The notes under the pieces: generated by a model
What the model was told of the DNA's origin: nothing
What the model saw: the letters and a program-made list of their open reading frames with translations, nothing else
Database searches by the model: none
Shown here: one piece after another, positions 33,057 through 41,882 of the stretch
Numbering within the stretch: the stretch's first letter is position 1
Layout of the letters: every line of letters begins with the position of its first letter
DNA from: Pseudonocardiales bacterium
GTDB taxonomy: Bacteria > Actinomycetota > Actinomycetes > Mycobacteriales > Pseudonocardiaceae
NCBI GenBank assembly: GCA_023252195.1
Contig: JAHEXI010000028.1
Location: 1-44,224 of the forward strand
Length of the DNA: 44,224 bases
Direction: 5' to 3'
Position numbers and translations under genes: made by a program

Positions 33057-33066
33057 TCACATGTGA
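33057..33066. promoter_or_regulatory. Palindrome in the divergent gap between regulator and hpnC
   Basis: TCACATGTGA, a perfect 10-bp palindrome, in the 152-base region between the PucR-type gene and hpnC. It is a candidate operator for the adjacent regulator. No clear -35/-10 pair could be fixed for either direction. Confidence 0.35.
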
Positions 33067-33136
33067 CAACATCGTCGACTGAGAACTGACGCACAAGACG
33101 CAGAAATACCTCCGCTGACCGCCTGAAGATGGTTTC

Positions 33137-34114
33137 ATGGCCGGGGTTTCGGATGCGGTGGTGCGCGACCAAGCGCTGCGCCGCCAGCAGCACGCTGAGA
33201 ACTTTCCGGTCGCGCTGCGGCTGCTTCCGCGGCGACTGCGGACGGGACTCGTCGCGGTGTATGACGTCGCCCGGGTCATCGATGATCTGGGAGATCAGGC
33301 CGCGGGGGACCGAACGGCGCAGCTGACCGCGTTCGGGCGCGACCTTGCCACGATCTGGGACGGCGGCCAACCCCAGCACCCGGTGCTGCGGCGACTGGCC
33401 CCGGTTGTAGCGGCGCGTGGGCTGGATCGGGAGCCGTTCGAGCGGCTGGTCCAAGCCAACCTGGCTGATCAGCGAGTGCACCGGTATGCCACATACGCGC
33501 AGCTCCGCGGGTATTGCACGCTATCGGCAGACCCGGTCGGCCGGATCGTGCTCGCCCTGTTTGAAGTGAGTGCTCCGACCGCGACCGAGCTGTCCGACCG
33601 GGTCTGCACCGCGCTGCAGCTGATCGAGCACTGGCAAGACGTCGCTGAGGACCGTCGGGCCGGTCGGGTATACCTCCCGCAGGAAGATCTCGCCGCCTTC
33701 GGTGTGACCGAGACCGAGCTGGACGGCGCGGTCGCCTCGCCGGCGCTGCGCCGGTTGATGGCCTTCCAGATCACCCGCGCTGCCGAGCTGCTCGATTCCG
33801 GTGCGCCGCTGGTCGGGCTGCTGCCCGGCTGGGCCCGGCTGGCCGTGGCCGGATACGTGGCGGGTGGCCGCGCCGCGCTCGATGCGCTACGCCGAGCCGA
33901 CGGCGATGTCCTCGCCGGCCCCCCGCCCCCTCGCCGCCGCAACGTGCTGCGCCACCTCCTACGCCTGCTCCGGCAGGCAAGATCGGCCACCGAGGACCCT
34001 GCGGTTGCCGAGTTCGACAACAGGGCTGTGAAACCTCGATCCGACAGCCCTGTTGTCGAACTCGGCGCGCTGAGGGCGGCTGAGCGCGGACCAGAAGGAG
34101 GGAGCACGACGTGA
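33137..34114 (+). CDS. hpnC: Squalene synthesis protein HpnC
   Basis: HpnC turns presqualene diphosphate, made by HpnD, into hydroxysqualene. It is a trans-isoprenyl diphosphate synthase-fold enzyme. The first aspartate motif DDLGD is at 49-53 and the second, QDVAEDRRAGRVYLP, contains D168 and D172. The last 35 residues after RQARSATEDPAVAE are not part of the family. They are encoded by a 60-nt hairpin (34007-34066) plus a short tail, so the protein appears extended by a repeat. ATG 33137 starts the operon. The stop overlaps the hpnD start in GTGA (34111-34114). It diverges from a PucR-type regulator. Confidence 0.92.
   Translation: MAGVSDAVVRDQALRRQQHAENFPVALRLLPRRLRTGLVAVYDVARVIDDLGDQAAGDRTAQLTAFGRDLATIWDGGQPQHPVLRRLAPVVAARGLDREPFERLVQANLADQRVHRYATYAQLRGYCTLSADPVGRIVLALFEVSAPTATELSDRVCTALQLIEHWQDVAEDRRAGRVYLPQEDLAAFGVTETELDGAVASPALRRLMAFQITRAAELLDSGAPLVGLLPGWARLAVAGYVAGGRAALDALRRADGDVLAGPPPPRRRNVLRHLLRLLRQARSATEDPAVAEFDNRAVKPRSDSPVVELGALRAAERGPEGGSTT
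34007..34066. repeat. 60-nt hairpin within the 3' end of hpnC
   Basis: Perfect 23-bp arms, 34007-34029 (beginning GCCGAGTTCGACAACAGGG) and 34044-34066, around a 14-base loop. It lies inside codons 291-310 of hpnC. In mRNA this would be a very stable stem 44 bases before the hpnD start, so it may lower read-through or stabilise the upstream segment. Confidence 0.85.
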
Positions 34115-35025
34115 CCAGTATCACAGTCAGTGTGGCAGACGCGTTCGAGCTGTGTGAGTCGATCACCAGGACGCAGGCGCGCAACTTCTACTACGGCATC
34201 CGGCTGCTGCGCCCGGACAAGCGCGCGGCGCTGTGCGTGGTCTACGCGCTGGCCCGGCGGATCGACGACATCGGCGACGGTGATTTACCCCGCGCTGACA
34301 AGCTCGCCGCACTCGCGCAGCTCCGCGCCGCGATGGCTGATCTGGACCGCCCCGGCGCGGACCCGGTGCTCATCGCGGTCGCCGAGGTGGACCGGCGGCT
34401 GCCGCTGCCGCTGGGTGCCGTCGAGGAGCTGATCGACGGTGTCGAGATGGACGTGCTGGGCCGGCACTACGCCGACTTCGACGAACTGGTCGGGTACTGC
34501 CGTTGTGTGGCCGGCGCGGTCGGCCGGCTGTGCTTGGCGGTGTTCGGCAGCCCCCGCGCTGACCCCCGGGCGCCCGAGTACGCCGACGCGCTGGGCGTCG
34601 CTCTACAGCAGGTGAACATCTTGCGGGACATCCGGGAGGATCTCGGCAACGGCCGCGTCTATCTCCCGCAACAGGACCTGGATCGCTTCGGTGTGCAACT
34701 GGAGCTCGACGAGCGGGGCGTCCTGGTCGATGCCCACGGCCGGTTGACCGCGCTGATCCGGTACAGCGCGCAACGGGCCCACCAGTGGTATGCCCACGGT
34801 ATGGAGCTGATCCCGCTGTTGGACCGGCGCAGCGCGGCGTGCTGCACCGCGATGTCCGGGATCTACCTGCGGCTGCTGGACCGCATCGCCGAGCAACCCA
34901 GCCTGGTGTTCGACCGGCGGCTGTCGCTGTCGGGTTGGCAGAAAGCGGAGGTAGCTATGCGCGCCCTGGTCGGGGCTTCAGCGTCGGGCTCGGCACCGGG
35001 CTCGGCTTGGGGAGCGTCGGGATGA
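34111..35025 (+). CDS. hpnD: Presqualene diphosphate synthase HpnD
   Basis: This condenses two farnesyl diphosphates to presqualene diphosphate, the first committed step to squalene and hopanoids. A 304-residue squalene/phytoene-synthase-fold protein: YYGIRLLRPDKRAALCVVYALARR, then DDIGD at 52-56, and the second motif NILRDIREDLGNGRVYLP. The C-terminal tail (GASASGSAPGSAWGASG) is low-complexity. GTG 34111 has GGAGG upstream and overlaps the hpnC stop; the stop overlaps the hpnE ATG (35022-35025), so all three squalene genes are coupled. Confidence 0.94.
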   Translation: MTSITVSVADAFELCESITRTQARNFYYGIRLLRPDKRAALCVVYALARRIDDIGDGDLPRADKLAALAQLRAAMADLDRPGADPVLIAVAEVDRRLPLPLGAVEELIDGVEMDVLGRHYADFDELVGYCRCVAGAVGRLCLAVFGSPRADPRAPEYADALGVALQQVNILRDIREDLGNGRVYLPQQDLDRFGVQLELDERGVLVDAHGRLTALIRYSAQRAHQWYAHGMELIPLLDRRSAACCTAMSGIYLRLLDRIAEQPSLVFDRRLSLSGWQKAEVAMRALVGASASGSAPGSAWGASG

Positions 35026-36371
35026 CCCGGCGGGTGGCGGTGATCGGCGGTGGCCTGGCGGGCATCACCGCTGCGCTGCAGTGCGCTGATGCGGGCTGCC
35101 AGGTCACCGTGTTCGAGTCCCGCCCACAACTGGGTGGGCTGACCCATTCGTTTGCCCGCGGTGATCTCAACGTCGACAACGGTCAGCATGTGTTCCTGCG
35201 CTGCTGCACCTCCTACCTGGCGTTGCTGCGCCGCCTCGGGGTGGCAGATCGGGTCGAGCTGCAACCGCGGCTGGCCATCCCGGTCTGCTCGCCCGGTGCT
35301 GACGCACCGGTGTGGCTGCGTCGCACCGCGCTGCCAGCACCGCTACACCTGGCCGCGTCGCTGCTGCAATACCGCCCGCTGAGCACCATGGAGCGGGTGC
35401 GTTTCGCGCTGGCCGCCGTCGCGTTGAAGCGGGTCGACCCGACGCTGGCGGCAACCGACGAGCAGAACTTCGGCACCTGGCTGCGCCGGCACGGCCAAAG
35501 CAACCACGCCATCTCCGCGCTGTGGGAACTTGTCGGGATCGCCACCTTGAACTCGCGGGCGGATCAGGCGTCACTGAGCCTGGCTGCCACGGTGTTCCAG
35601 GAGGGACTACTCACCGATGCGTCCGCGGCCGACATCGGCTGGTCGCTGGTGCCGCTGCGGGAGCTGCACGGCGATCCGGCGCTGGCCTGCCTCGACGCGG
35701 CGGGAGCGCAGGTGCGAACCAGCGCCGCCGTGCGGGGCATCCAGCCGGTCCCCGAGGGCTGGCAGATCACCACCGACGGTGCTCCGACGATTGCTGACCA
35801 GGTGATCCTGGCGGTGCCGCCCGCTGCGGCCGAACAGCTGCTGCCGACCGACAGCGTCACCGCGACGCCAGGTTGGTCGCAGCGGCTAGGCAGCGTCCCC
35901 ATCATCAACGTCCACGTGGTGCTGGATCGGCCGGTGCTCAGCGAGCCGTTCATCGCCGGGGTGGACACTCCGGTGCAGTGGGTCTTCGACCGCACCGCGC
36001 AGTCCCGGCTGCGCCACGGGCAATACCTCGCGGTGTCGCTGTCCGCGGCGGACGACCTGGTCAACACGCCGACGGCGGACTTGCGAGCCCAGTTCCTGCC
36101 CGAGCTGACCGCCCTGCTGCCGAAAATGCGGGACGCGCAGGTGCGCGACTTCTTCGTCACCCGGGAACGGCATGCGACGTTCCGGCCGGCCCCCGGTAGC
36201 GCGGCACTGCGGCCATCAGCGGTGACCGGGGCGCGGGGACTGTTCCTGGCCGGCGCGTGGACCGCCACCGGCTGGCCGGCGACGATGGAGGGCGCCGCGC
36301 GCAGCGGAGCAGCCGCCGCCACCGCCCTGCTCGAAACGAGTCCGACGGACGTTGTCGCGGAGGTGGCGTGA
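35022..36371 (+). CDS. hpnE: Hydroxysqualene dehydroxylase HpnE
   Basis: An FAD-dependent amine-oxidase-fold enzyme that reduces hydroxysqualene to squalene, completing the HpnC/D/E route. The dinucleotide motif RVAVIGGGLAGITAALQCADAG opens the protein, GGLTHSFARGDLNVDNGQHVFL follows, and GLFLAGAWTATGWPATMEGA near the C-terminus binds the flavin. Its length (449 aa) is typical. ATG 35022 overlaps the hpnD stop; the frame upstream of it lies inside hpnD. The stop shares one base with the next start (TGATG at 36369-36373). Confidence 0.94.
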   Translation: MTRRVAVIGGGLAGITAALQCADAGCQVTVFESRPQLGGLTHSFARGDLNVDNGQHVFLRCCTSYLALLRRLGVADRVELQPRLAIPVCSPGADAPVWLRRTALPAPLHLAASLLQYRPLSTMERVRFALAAVALKRVDPTLAATDEQNFGTWLRRHGQSNHAISALWELVGIATLNSRADQASLSLAATVFQEGLLTDASAADIGWSLVPLRELHGDPALACLDAAGAQVRTSAAVRGIQPVPEGWQITTDGAPTIADQVILAVPPAAAEQLLPTDSVTATPGWSQRLGSVPIINVHVVLDRPVLSEPFIAGVDTPVQWVFDRTAQSRLRHGQYLAVSLSAADDLVNTPTADLRAQFLPELTALLPKMRDAQVRDFFVTRERHATFRPAPGSAALRPSAVTGARGLFLAGAWTATGWPATMEGAARSGAAAATALLETSPTDVVAEVA

Positions 36372-37453
36372 TGACCGCCGACGCACTGAAGACCGAAGCG
36401 CTCTTCGCGGCTGAGGTACCCCCGACGCCAGCCCCGGTCCGGCCGGGAGCGCCCAGCGTGCTGCGCCGGGCCCGGGACGCGGTGGTCCCGGCGACGCGGA
36501 CGTTCATCGCGCGGCTGGACGAGACCAGCGCAGCGATCGCCTCCTACCACCTTGGCTGGACAGACACTGCCGGCGTTCCCACCCGCGGCGACGGCGGCAA
36601 GGCCGTCCGTCCCGCGCTGGCCACCCTGTCCGCGCAGGCGGCCGGTGCCCCAGCGCGGACCGGCGTGCCCGGCGCGGTCGCCGTCGAGCTGGTGCACAAC
36701 TTCTCCCTGGTGCACGACGACGTGATGGACGGCGACACCGAACGCCGGCACCGGCCCACGGTGTGGGCGGTATGGGGCACCACCAGCGCGATCCTCACCG
36801 GAGACGCGCTGCTGGCACTGGCCCAGGAGGTGCTGCTGGACAGCGCCTCACCACACCGGGCCGCCGCCGCCCGGCTGCTCGCCGAAGCCACCCGCCACCT
36901 CGTCCGCGGCCAAGTGCAGGACGTCGCCTTCGAGCAACGCTGCGACGTCACCCTCGAGGAGTGCCTGGAAATGGTGTCGGGCAAGACCGGCGCCCTGCTC
37001 TCGGCCAGCGCAGCGATCGGCGCCGTGCTGGCCGGCGCGCCGCGGGACGTGGTCGGCGCGTTGTCCACCTTCGGTGCGCAGCTGGGGATCGCCTTCCAGC
37101 TCGTCGACGACCTGCTGGGAATTTGGGGTGATCCCGCGGTCACCGGCAAACCGGTGTTCTCCGACCTGCGCTCGCGCAAGAAGACCCTGCCGCTGACCTA
37201 TGCGCTGACCCATGGCGGTCCAGCCGGCCGTGAGCTCGCCCGCTGGCTCGCCGGGTCGGACATGCCTGGTGAGGCAGACCTGCGGCGGGTCGCGGAGCTG
37301 GTCGAAGCCGCGGGAGGGCGGGACTGGGCGGCTGCCGAGGCGCAGCGTCGCATCGCGGCGGCCACGGACGCGCTAGCCGGAGTCCCGATGCGAGCCGGCC
37401 CGCGGGAGGACCTGATCGCCATCGCCCATTTCATTGTCGCTAGGGAGGCCTGA
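36371..37453 (+). CDS. Polyprenyl diphosphate synthase (FPP/GGPP type)
   Basis: A 360-residue trans-prenyltransferase that should extend DMAPP with IPP. The first aspartate-rich motif, LVHDDVMDGD, has D116, D117 and D120; the second is FQLVDDLLGIWGDP. A run of about 30 extra residues precedes the usual start of the family (VLRRARDAVVPATRTFIARL). Product length cannot be told with certainty; farnesyl diphosphate for squalene is likely from the operon context. It overlaps hpnE and shc by one base each (TGATG). GTG 36368 is an alternative start one codon earlier. Confidence 0.92.
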   Translation: MTADALKTEALFAAEVPPTPAPVRPGAPSVLRRARDAVVPATRTFIARLDETSAAIASYHLGWTDTAGVPTRGDGGKAVRPALATLSAQAAGAPARTGVPGAVAVELVHNFSLVHDDVMDGDTERRHRPTVWAVWGTTSAILTGDALLALAQEVLLDSASPHRAAAARLLAEATRHLVRGQVQDVAFEQRCDVTLEECLEMVSGKTGALLSASAAIGAVLAGAPRDVVGALSTFGAQLGIAFQLVDDLLGIWGDPAVTGKPVFSDLRSRKKTLPLTYALTHGGPAGRELARWLAGSDMPGEADLRRVAELVEAAGGRDWAAAEAQRRIAAATDALAGVPMRAGPREDLIAIAHFIVAREA

Positions 37454-39363
37454 TGACCCGCACCAGTTCAATCGTCGACAGCATGGCCAGCCAGCCGCGC
37501 TCAGCTGCGCAGGCGCTGGCCGCTGCGGTCGCGGACTTGCGCGAGCGTCAGGATCCGCGGGGATGGTGGAAGGGCGACCTGGACACCAATGTGACCATGG
37601 ACGCCGAAGACTTGCTGTTGCGGGAGTTCCTCAGCATCCGCACCGCTGGCGAGACCGAGGAAGCCGCCCGGTGGATCCGGTCGCAGCAGCGCGACGACGG
37701 CAGCTGGGCGGTGTATTACGGCGGGCCGGGCGAGCTGTCCACCACCGTCGAGGCCTGGGTGGCGTTGCGCCTGGCCGGCGACCCGGCCGACGCCCCGCAC
37801 CTGGCGCGCGCGGCGGAGTTCGTCCGGGCCAATGGGGGTCTGGAGCGCACCCGGGTATTCACCCGGATCTGGCTGGCCATGTTCGGGTTGTGGTCCTGGG
37901 AGGACCTGCCCCATCTGCCGCCGGAACTGATCTTTTTCCCGAAGTGGTTCCCATTCAACGTCTACGACTGGGGATGCTGGGCCCGACAGACGATCGTGCC
38001 GTTGACCATCGTCTGCACCCTGCGCCCGATGCACTCACTGCCCTTCGGGGTCGACGAGCTGCGTACCGGTAGCGCCGCATTGCGCCCGGAAGCAGCCCCC
38101 GCTCCGCCGTGGACCTGGGCCGGCTTGTTCCAGCGCACCGACCGGGTGCTGCACGCCTACTCGCGGCGCCCGGTGCGTCTGTTGCGGCGGGCGGCGATGC
38201 GCCGGGCCGCGGAGTGGATCCTGGCTCGGCAGGAGGCCGACGGTTGTTGGGGCGGGATCCAGCCACCCTGGGTGTACTCGTTGCTCGCGTTGCACCTGTT
38301 GGGCTACTCGCTCGACCACCCGTCGCTGCGAGCGGGCCTCGCCGGGCTGGAGGGCTTCGTCCTGCGGGAGAAGACCCCGGACGGGTGGGTCCGGCGGTTG
38401 GAGGCCTGCCAGTCCCCGGTGTGGGACACCTGCCTGGCGGTCACTGCACTGCTCGATGCGGGAGTCCCGGCCGAGGATCTCGCGGTGGCCCGCGCCAGCG
38501 ACTGGTTGCTCGGCGAGGAAATCACGGTGCGGGGTGACTGGTCGGTGCGCCGGCCGGGGCTCGCGCCGGGCGGGTGGGCCTTCGAGTTCCACAACGACAC
38601 CTACCCCGACACCGACGACACCGCCGAGGTGGTGCTCGCGCTGCGGCGCGTCGGCTTGAAAGATCGCAGCGCCCTAGACCGCGGGGTGGCGTGGCTGATC
38701 GGGATGCAGTCCAAAGACGGCGGCTGGGGCGCCTTCGACGCCGACAACACCCGGACGCTGTGTACGAAGCTGCCGTTCTGCGATTTCGGCGAGGTGATCG
38801 ACCCGCCATCGGCTGACGTCACGGCCCACGTCGTCGAGGTGCTGGCCGCCGAGGGATTGGCCGACGGCGTGGTCTGCCGGCGTGGCGTGCAATGGCTGCT
38901 GGCCGCGCAGGAACCCGACGGATCCTGGTTCGGCCGGTGGGGCGCGAACTACGTCTATGGAATCGGCGGTGTGGTGCCCGCGCTGATCGCCGCCGGGATA
39001 CCGGCTGATTCCTTGTGCATCCGCCGGGCGATCCGGTGGCTGGAGCAGCACCAGAACGACGACGGCGGGTGGGGCGAGGACCTGCGCTCCTATGACAACC
39101 GGGCGTGGGCGGGCCGCGGTGAATCGACCGCCTCGCAGACCGCCTGGGCGCTGCTGGCCCTGCTGGCCGCCGGCCAGCGTTCCTCCGACGCCGTCGAGCG
39201 CGGCGTGCGGTGGTTGTGCGATACCCAGCGCCCGGACGGATCGTGGGACGAGGCGCAGTTCACCGGCACCGGGTTCCCGGGCGACTTCTACATCAACTAC
39301 CACCTCTACCGGATGGTGTTCCCGATCACAGCCTTGGGCCGGTACCTCGAGGCCGCGCCGTGA
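37453..39363 (+). CDS. shc: Squalene-hopene cyclase
   Basis: This cyclises squalene to hopene/hopanol at the membrane. A 636-residue class II terpene cyclase. The protonating DxDD motif is D386-T-D388-D389 (YPDTDDTAEVV). Several QW repeats are seen, among them QSKDGGWGAFDADN, QEPDGSWFGRWG, QNDDGGWGEDL and QRPDGSWDEAQFTGTGFPGDFYINY. The ending HLYRMVFPITALGRYL is typical. ATG 37453 overlaps the preceding stop by one base; the stop overlaps the next GTG (39360-39363). Length is standard and the motifs are complete. Confidence 0.97.
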   Translation: MTRTSSIVDSMASQPRSAAQALAAAVADLRERQDPRGWWKGDLDTNVTMDAEDLLLREFLSIRTAGETEEAARWIRSQQRDDGSWAVYYGGPGELSTTVEAWVALRLAGDPADAPHLARAAEFVRANGGLERTRVFTRIWLAMFGLWSWEDLPHLPPELIFFPKWFPFNVYDWGCWARQTIVPLTIVCTLRPMHSLPFGVDELRTGSAALRPEAAPAPPWTWAGLFQRTDRVLHAYSRRPVRLLRRAAMRRAAEWILARQEADGCWGGIQPPWVYSLLALHLLGYSLDHPSLRAGLAGLEGFVLREKTPDGWVRRLEACQSPVWDTCLAVTALLDAGVPAEDLAVARASDWLLGEEITVRGDWSVRRPGLAPGGWAFEFHNDTYPDTDDTAEVVLALRRVGLKDRSALDRGVAWLIGMQSKDGGWGAFDADNTRTLCTKLPFCDFGEVIDPPSADVTAHVVEVLAAEGLADGVVCRRGVQWLLAAQEPDGSWFGRWGANYVYGIGGVVPALIAAGIPADSLCIRRAIRWLEQHQNDDGGWGEDLRSYDNRAWAGRGESTASQTAWALLALLAAGQRSSDAVERGVRWLCDTQRPDGSWDEAQFTGTGFPGDFYINYHLYRMVFPITALGRYLEAAP

Positions 39364-40838
39364 GCCGAGCCGTGTTGTGCACCCCGCTGCGCGTCGAACA
39401 GGCCGCGCTGCGCGGCGCCGGACGCAGCCTGCGGGTGGTGCACACCGGGATGGGCCCCCGACGCGCCGCAACCACCGCCGCGACCCTGTCCCGCAACGCT
39501 GATCCGGTATTGGTAGCCGGCGTAGCCGGTGCCCTCACTCCCCACATCCACCCAGGCGACGTAGTAGTAGCCACCGAAGTCCGGGCAGCAGAGTTGTCTG
39601 CGGGCAGCGTGGAGGTGGCGTCGGCGCCGCTGTTGGCGGGGGCGTTGCGGCGGCTGGGGTTGACCGTGCATACCGGGGCGATCAGTTCGGTCTCGCGGAT
39701 CGGCGGCGGGATTGCTGGCAGCGACGCGCTGGCGGTGGACATGGAGTCGGCGCAGCTGGCGGCTGCGGGCGCGCCGTTCGCCGTGGTCCGGATCATCGTA
39801 GACACGCCCGATCACCCGCTGTGGCAGCTCGGCACGGTGCACCGGGGGGTGACCGCGTTGCGAACCCTGCGGGCGTGTGCACCCGCGCTGGAATTGTGGG
39901 CGGCCGCCACCGGCCCGCGTGAGATCCTGCTCGCCGCGCCGCGATCGTTCTGCGCGGGCGTGGCCAGGGCGATCGACACCGTGGACCGCGCGCTGCAACG
40001 CTACGGCGCGCCGGTGTACGTGCGCCGCCAGATCGTGCACAACGCGCACGTCGTCGGCGAACTCCAACAACGAGGTGCGGTGTTCGTCGACGAGGTCGAC
40101 CAGGTGCCGGCCGGTAGTGTCCTGGTGTTCTCCGCACATGGGGTCTCCCCCGCGGTCCGCCGGGATGCCGCCGCCGGCGAGGGCACCGTCATCGATGCCA
40201 CCTGCCCGCTGGTGACCAAGGTGCACAGCGAGATCCGCCGGTACGCGAAGCGGGACAACACGGTGTTCCTCATCGGCCACGCCGACCACGAAGAGGTGCA
40301 GGGCAGCCTCGGCGAGGCACCGGACGACGTGATCGTGGTACCCGACGTCGACACCGCATACCGCGTGGCGCCGCGGGATCCGTCGCGGGTGGCCTACACC
40401 ATGCAGACCACGCTCGCGGTCGATGAGGCGGAAGAGATCGCCGGAATCCTGCGCGACCGGTTCCCCACCTTGACCGCTCCGCGCACTGATGACATCTGCT
40501 ATGCGACCACCAACCGTCAACGCGCGGTCCGCGCGATCGCCCGCGAGGTGGACCTGGTGCTGGTGGTCGGCTCGCCCAACTCGTCGAACTCGGTGCGCCT
40601 GGTGGAGGTGGCCCAGCGCGAAGGCGTACCGGCGTACCTGGTCGACGACGTCACCGAAATCGATCTGCGCGCCTTGGTGGGCGCGACGCGGGTGGGTATC
40701 ACCGCCGGCGCCTCGGCGCCACCGCATCTGGTGGACGAGATCGTGCACTGCCTGGGCGGCCTCGGACCGGTCACCGCGACGGAGTCGCGGTTGATCGACG
40801 AGGACGTCACCTTCGCGCTACCCAGAGAGGTGGTCTGA
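39360..40838 (+). CDS. hpnG-ispH: Fusion: HpnG-type nucleosidase + IspH (HMBPP reductase)
   Basis: A 492-residue protein joining two pathway steps. Residues 1 to about 185 are a nucleoside-phosphorylase-fold domain of the HpnG type, which removes adenine from adenosylhopane; AVDMESAQLAAAG holds the expected M-E pair (M128, E129). From about 187 the protein is IspH, the 4Fe-4S enzyme producing IPP and DMAPP. Cluster cysteines are C198 (FCAGV), C282 (ATCPLV) and C380 (ICYATTNRQ), and GHADHEEVQG holds the catalytic glutamate. Stand-alone genes are the norm; the joining links the last MEP step to side-chain processing. GTG 39360 overlaps the shc stop. hpnH begins four bases after its stop. Confidence 0.93.
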   Translation: MSRAVLCTPLRVEQAALRGAGRSLRVVHTGMGPRRAATTAATLSRNADPVLVAGVAGALTPHIHPGDVVVATEVRAAELSAGSVEVASAPLLAGALRRLGLTVHTGAISSVSRIGGGIAGSDALAVDMESAQLAAAGAPFAVVRIIVDTPDHPLWQLGTVHRGVTALRTLRACAPALELWAAATGPREILLAAPRSFCAGVARAIDTVDRALQRYGAPVYVRRQIVHNAHVVGELQQRGAVFVDEVDQVPAGSVLVFSAHGVSPAVRRDAAAGEGTVIDATCPLVTKVHSEIRRYAKRDNTVFLIGHADHEEVQGSLGEAPDDVIVVPDVDTAYRVAPRDPSRVAYTMQTTLAVDEAEEIAGILRDRFPTLTAPRTDDICYATTNRQRAVRAIAREVDLVLVVGSPNSSNSVRLVEVAQREGVPAYLVDDVTEIDLRALVGATRVGITAGASAPPHLVDEIVHCLGGLGPVTATESRLIDEDVTFALPREVV

Positions 40839-40841
40839 GAA

Positions 40842-41846
40842 ATGCCCATGCCCATACGGCAATCCCTTCGGCTGGGCGGCTTCCTGTTGAAGCAGAAGCT
40901 GTTGCGCCGGGAGAAGTTCGCTCTGCTCGTGGAGTTGGAGCCGCTGTTCGCGTGCAACCTGAAATGCGGCGGCTGCGGCAAGATCGAACAGCCGGCCGCA
41001 CTGCTGAAGAAGCGGATGCCGGTCGAGCAGGCGATCGCCGCCGTCGAGGAGTGTGGCGCGCCAATGGTCTCCATCGCCGGTGGCGAACCGTTGATGCACC
41101 CGCAGATCGACGAGATCACCCGCCAGCTACTGGACCGCAAGAAGATCGTCTTCTTGTGCACCAACGCGTTGCTACTGCCCAAGCACCTGCACAAGTTCAC
41201 CCCGCACCCCAACTTCGCCTGGATGGTGCACATCGACGGGTTGCGCGAGCGCCATGACGAGTCGGTGCGCAAGGTGGGGGGCTTCGACGCCGCGGTCGAC
41301 GCGATCCGCCAGGCCAAGGCCGCCGGTTTCCGGGTGATGACGAACACGACGTTCTTCAGCAGCGACACCCCGCACGACGTGATCGAGGTGCTCGATTACC
41401 TCAACAACGACCTCGGCGTCGACAACATGCAGATCTCCCCGGCCTACGCCTACGACAAGGCACCCGACCAGGAGCACTGGCTGGGTGTGGAGCAGACCCG
41501 CGAGCTGTTCGCCAAGGCGTTCGGCGACGGGCGGCGCAAGCAGTGGCGGCTGAACCACTCGCCGATCTTCCTGGACTTCCTGGAAGGCAAGCGGGAACTG
41601 GCCTGCACCGCGTGGGGCATCCCGTCGTACTCGCTGCTGGGCTGGCAACGTCCGTGCTACCTGCTCGACGACAGCTACGCCTCGACTTATCACGAGCTGA
41701 TCGAGGACACCGACTGGTCGAAGTTCGGTCGCGGGCGTGACCCACGGTGTGCCAACTGCATGGCGCACTGCGGTTACGAGCCCACCGCGGTGGTCGCCAC
41801 CATGGGATCGCTGAAGGAGTCACTGCGCGCCGCTATCGGCGGCTGA
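40842..41846 (+). CDS. hpnH: Radical SAM adenosylhopane synthase HpnH
   Basis: This attaches the adenosyl group of SAM to diploptene to give adenosylhopane, the first step of side-chain extension. A 334-residue radical SAM protein with C38-N-L-K-C42-G-G-C45. It also has SIAGGEPLMHPQI, HIDGLRERHDE and a C-terminal cysteine group (RCANCMAHCGYEPTAV), all typical for HpnH. ATG 40842 follows the fusion gene by three bases. It is followed by a 58-nt hairpin and then dxs. Conserved length and residues make this one of the safest calls in the operon. Confidence 0.96.
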   Translation: MPMPIRQSLRLGGFLLKQKLLRREKFALLVELEPLFACNLKCGGCGKIEQPAALLKKRMPVEQAIAAVEECGAPMVSIAGGEPLMHPQIDEITRQLLDRKKIVFLCTNALLLPKHLHKFTPHPNFAWMVHIDGLRERHDESVRKVGGFDAAVDAIRQAKAAGFRVMTNTTFFSSDTPHDVIEVLDYLNNDLGVDNMQISPAYAYDKAPDQEHWLGVEQTRELFAKAFGDGRRKQWRLNHSPIFLDFLEGKRELACTAWGIPSYSLLGWQRPCYLLDDSYASTYHELIEDTDWSKFGRGRDPRCANCMAHCGYEPTAVVATMGSLKESLRAAIGG

Positions 41847-41882
41847 CCCCATGTCATTGCGGTCGCGAGCGCGGCCCGTCGC

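Noticed and set aside
39306-40748. 480-codon minus-strand frame opposite the hpnG-ispH fusion
   Set aside because: Composition is typical of antisense frames in high-GC DNA (many R, H, Q, G), and the plus strand is clearly coding.
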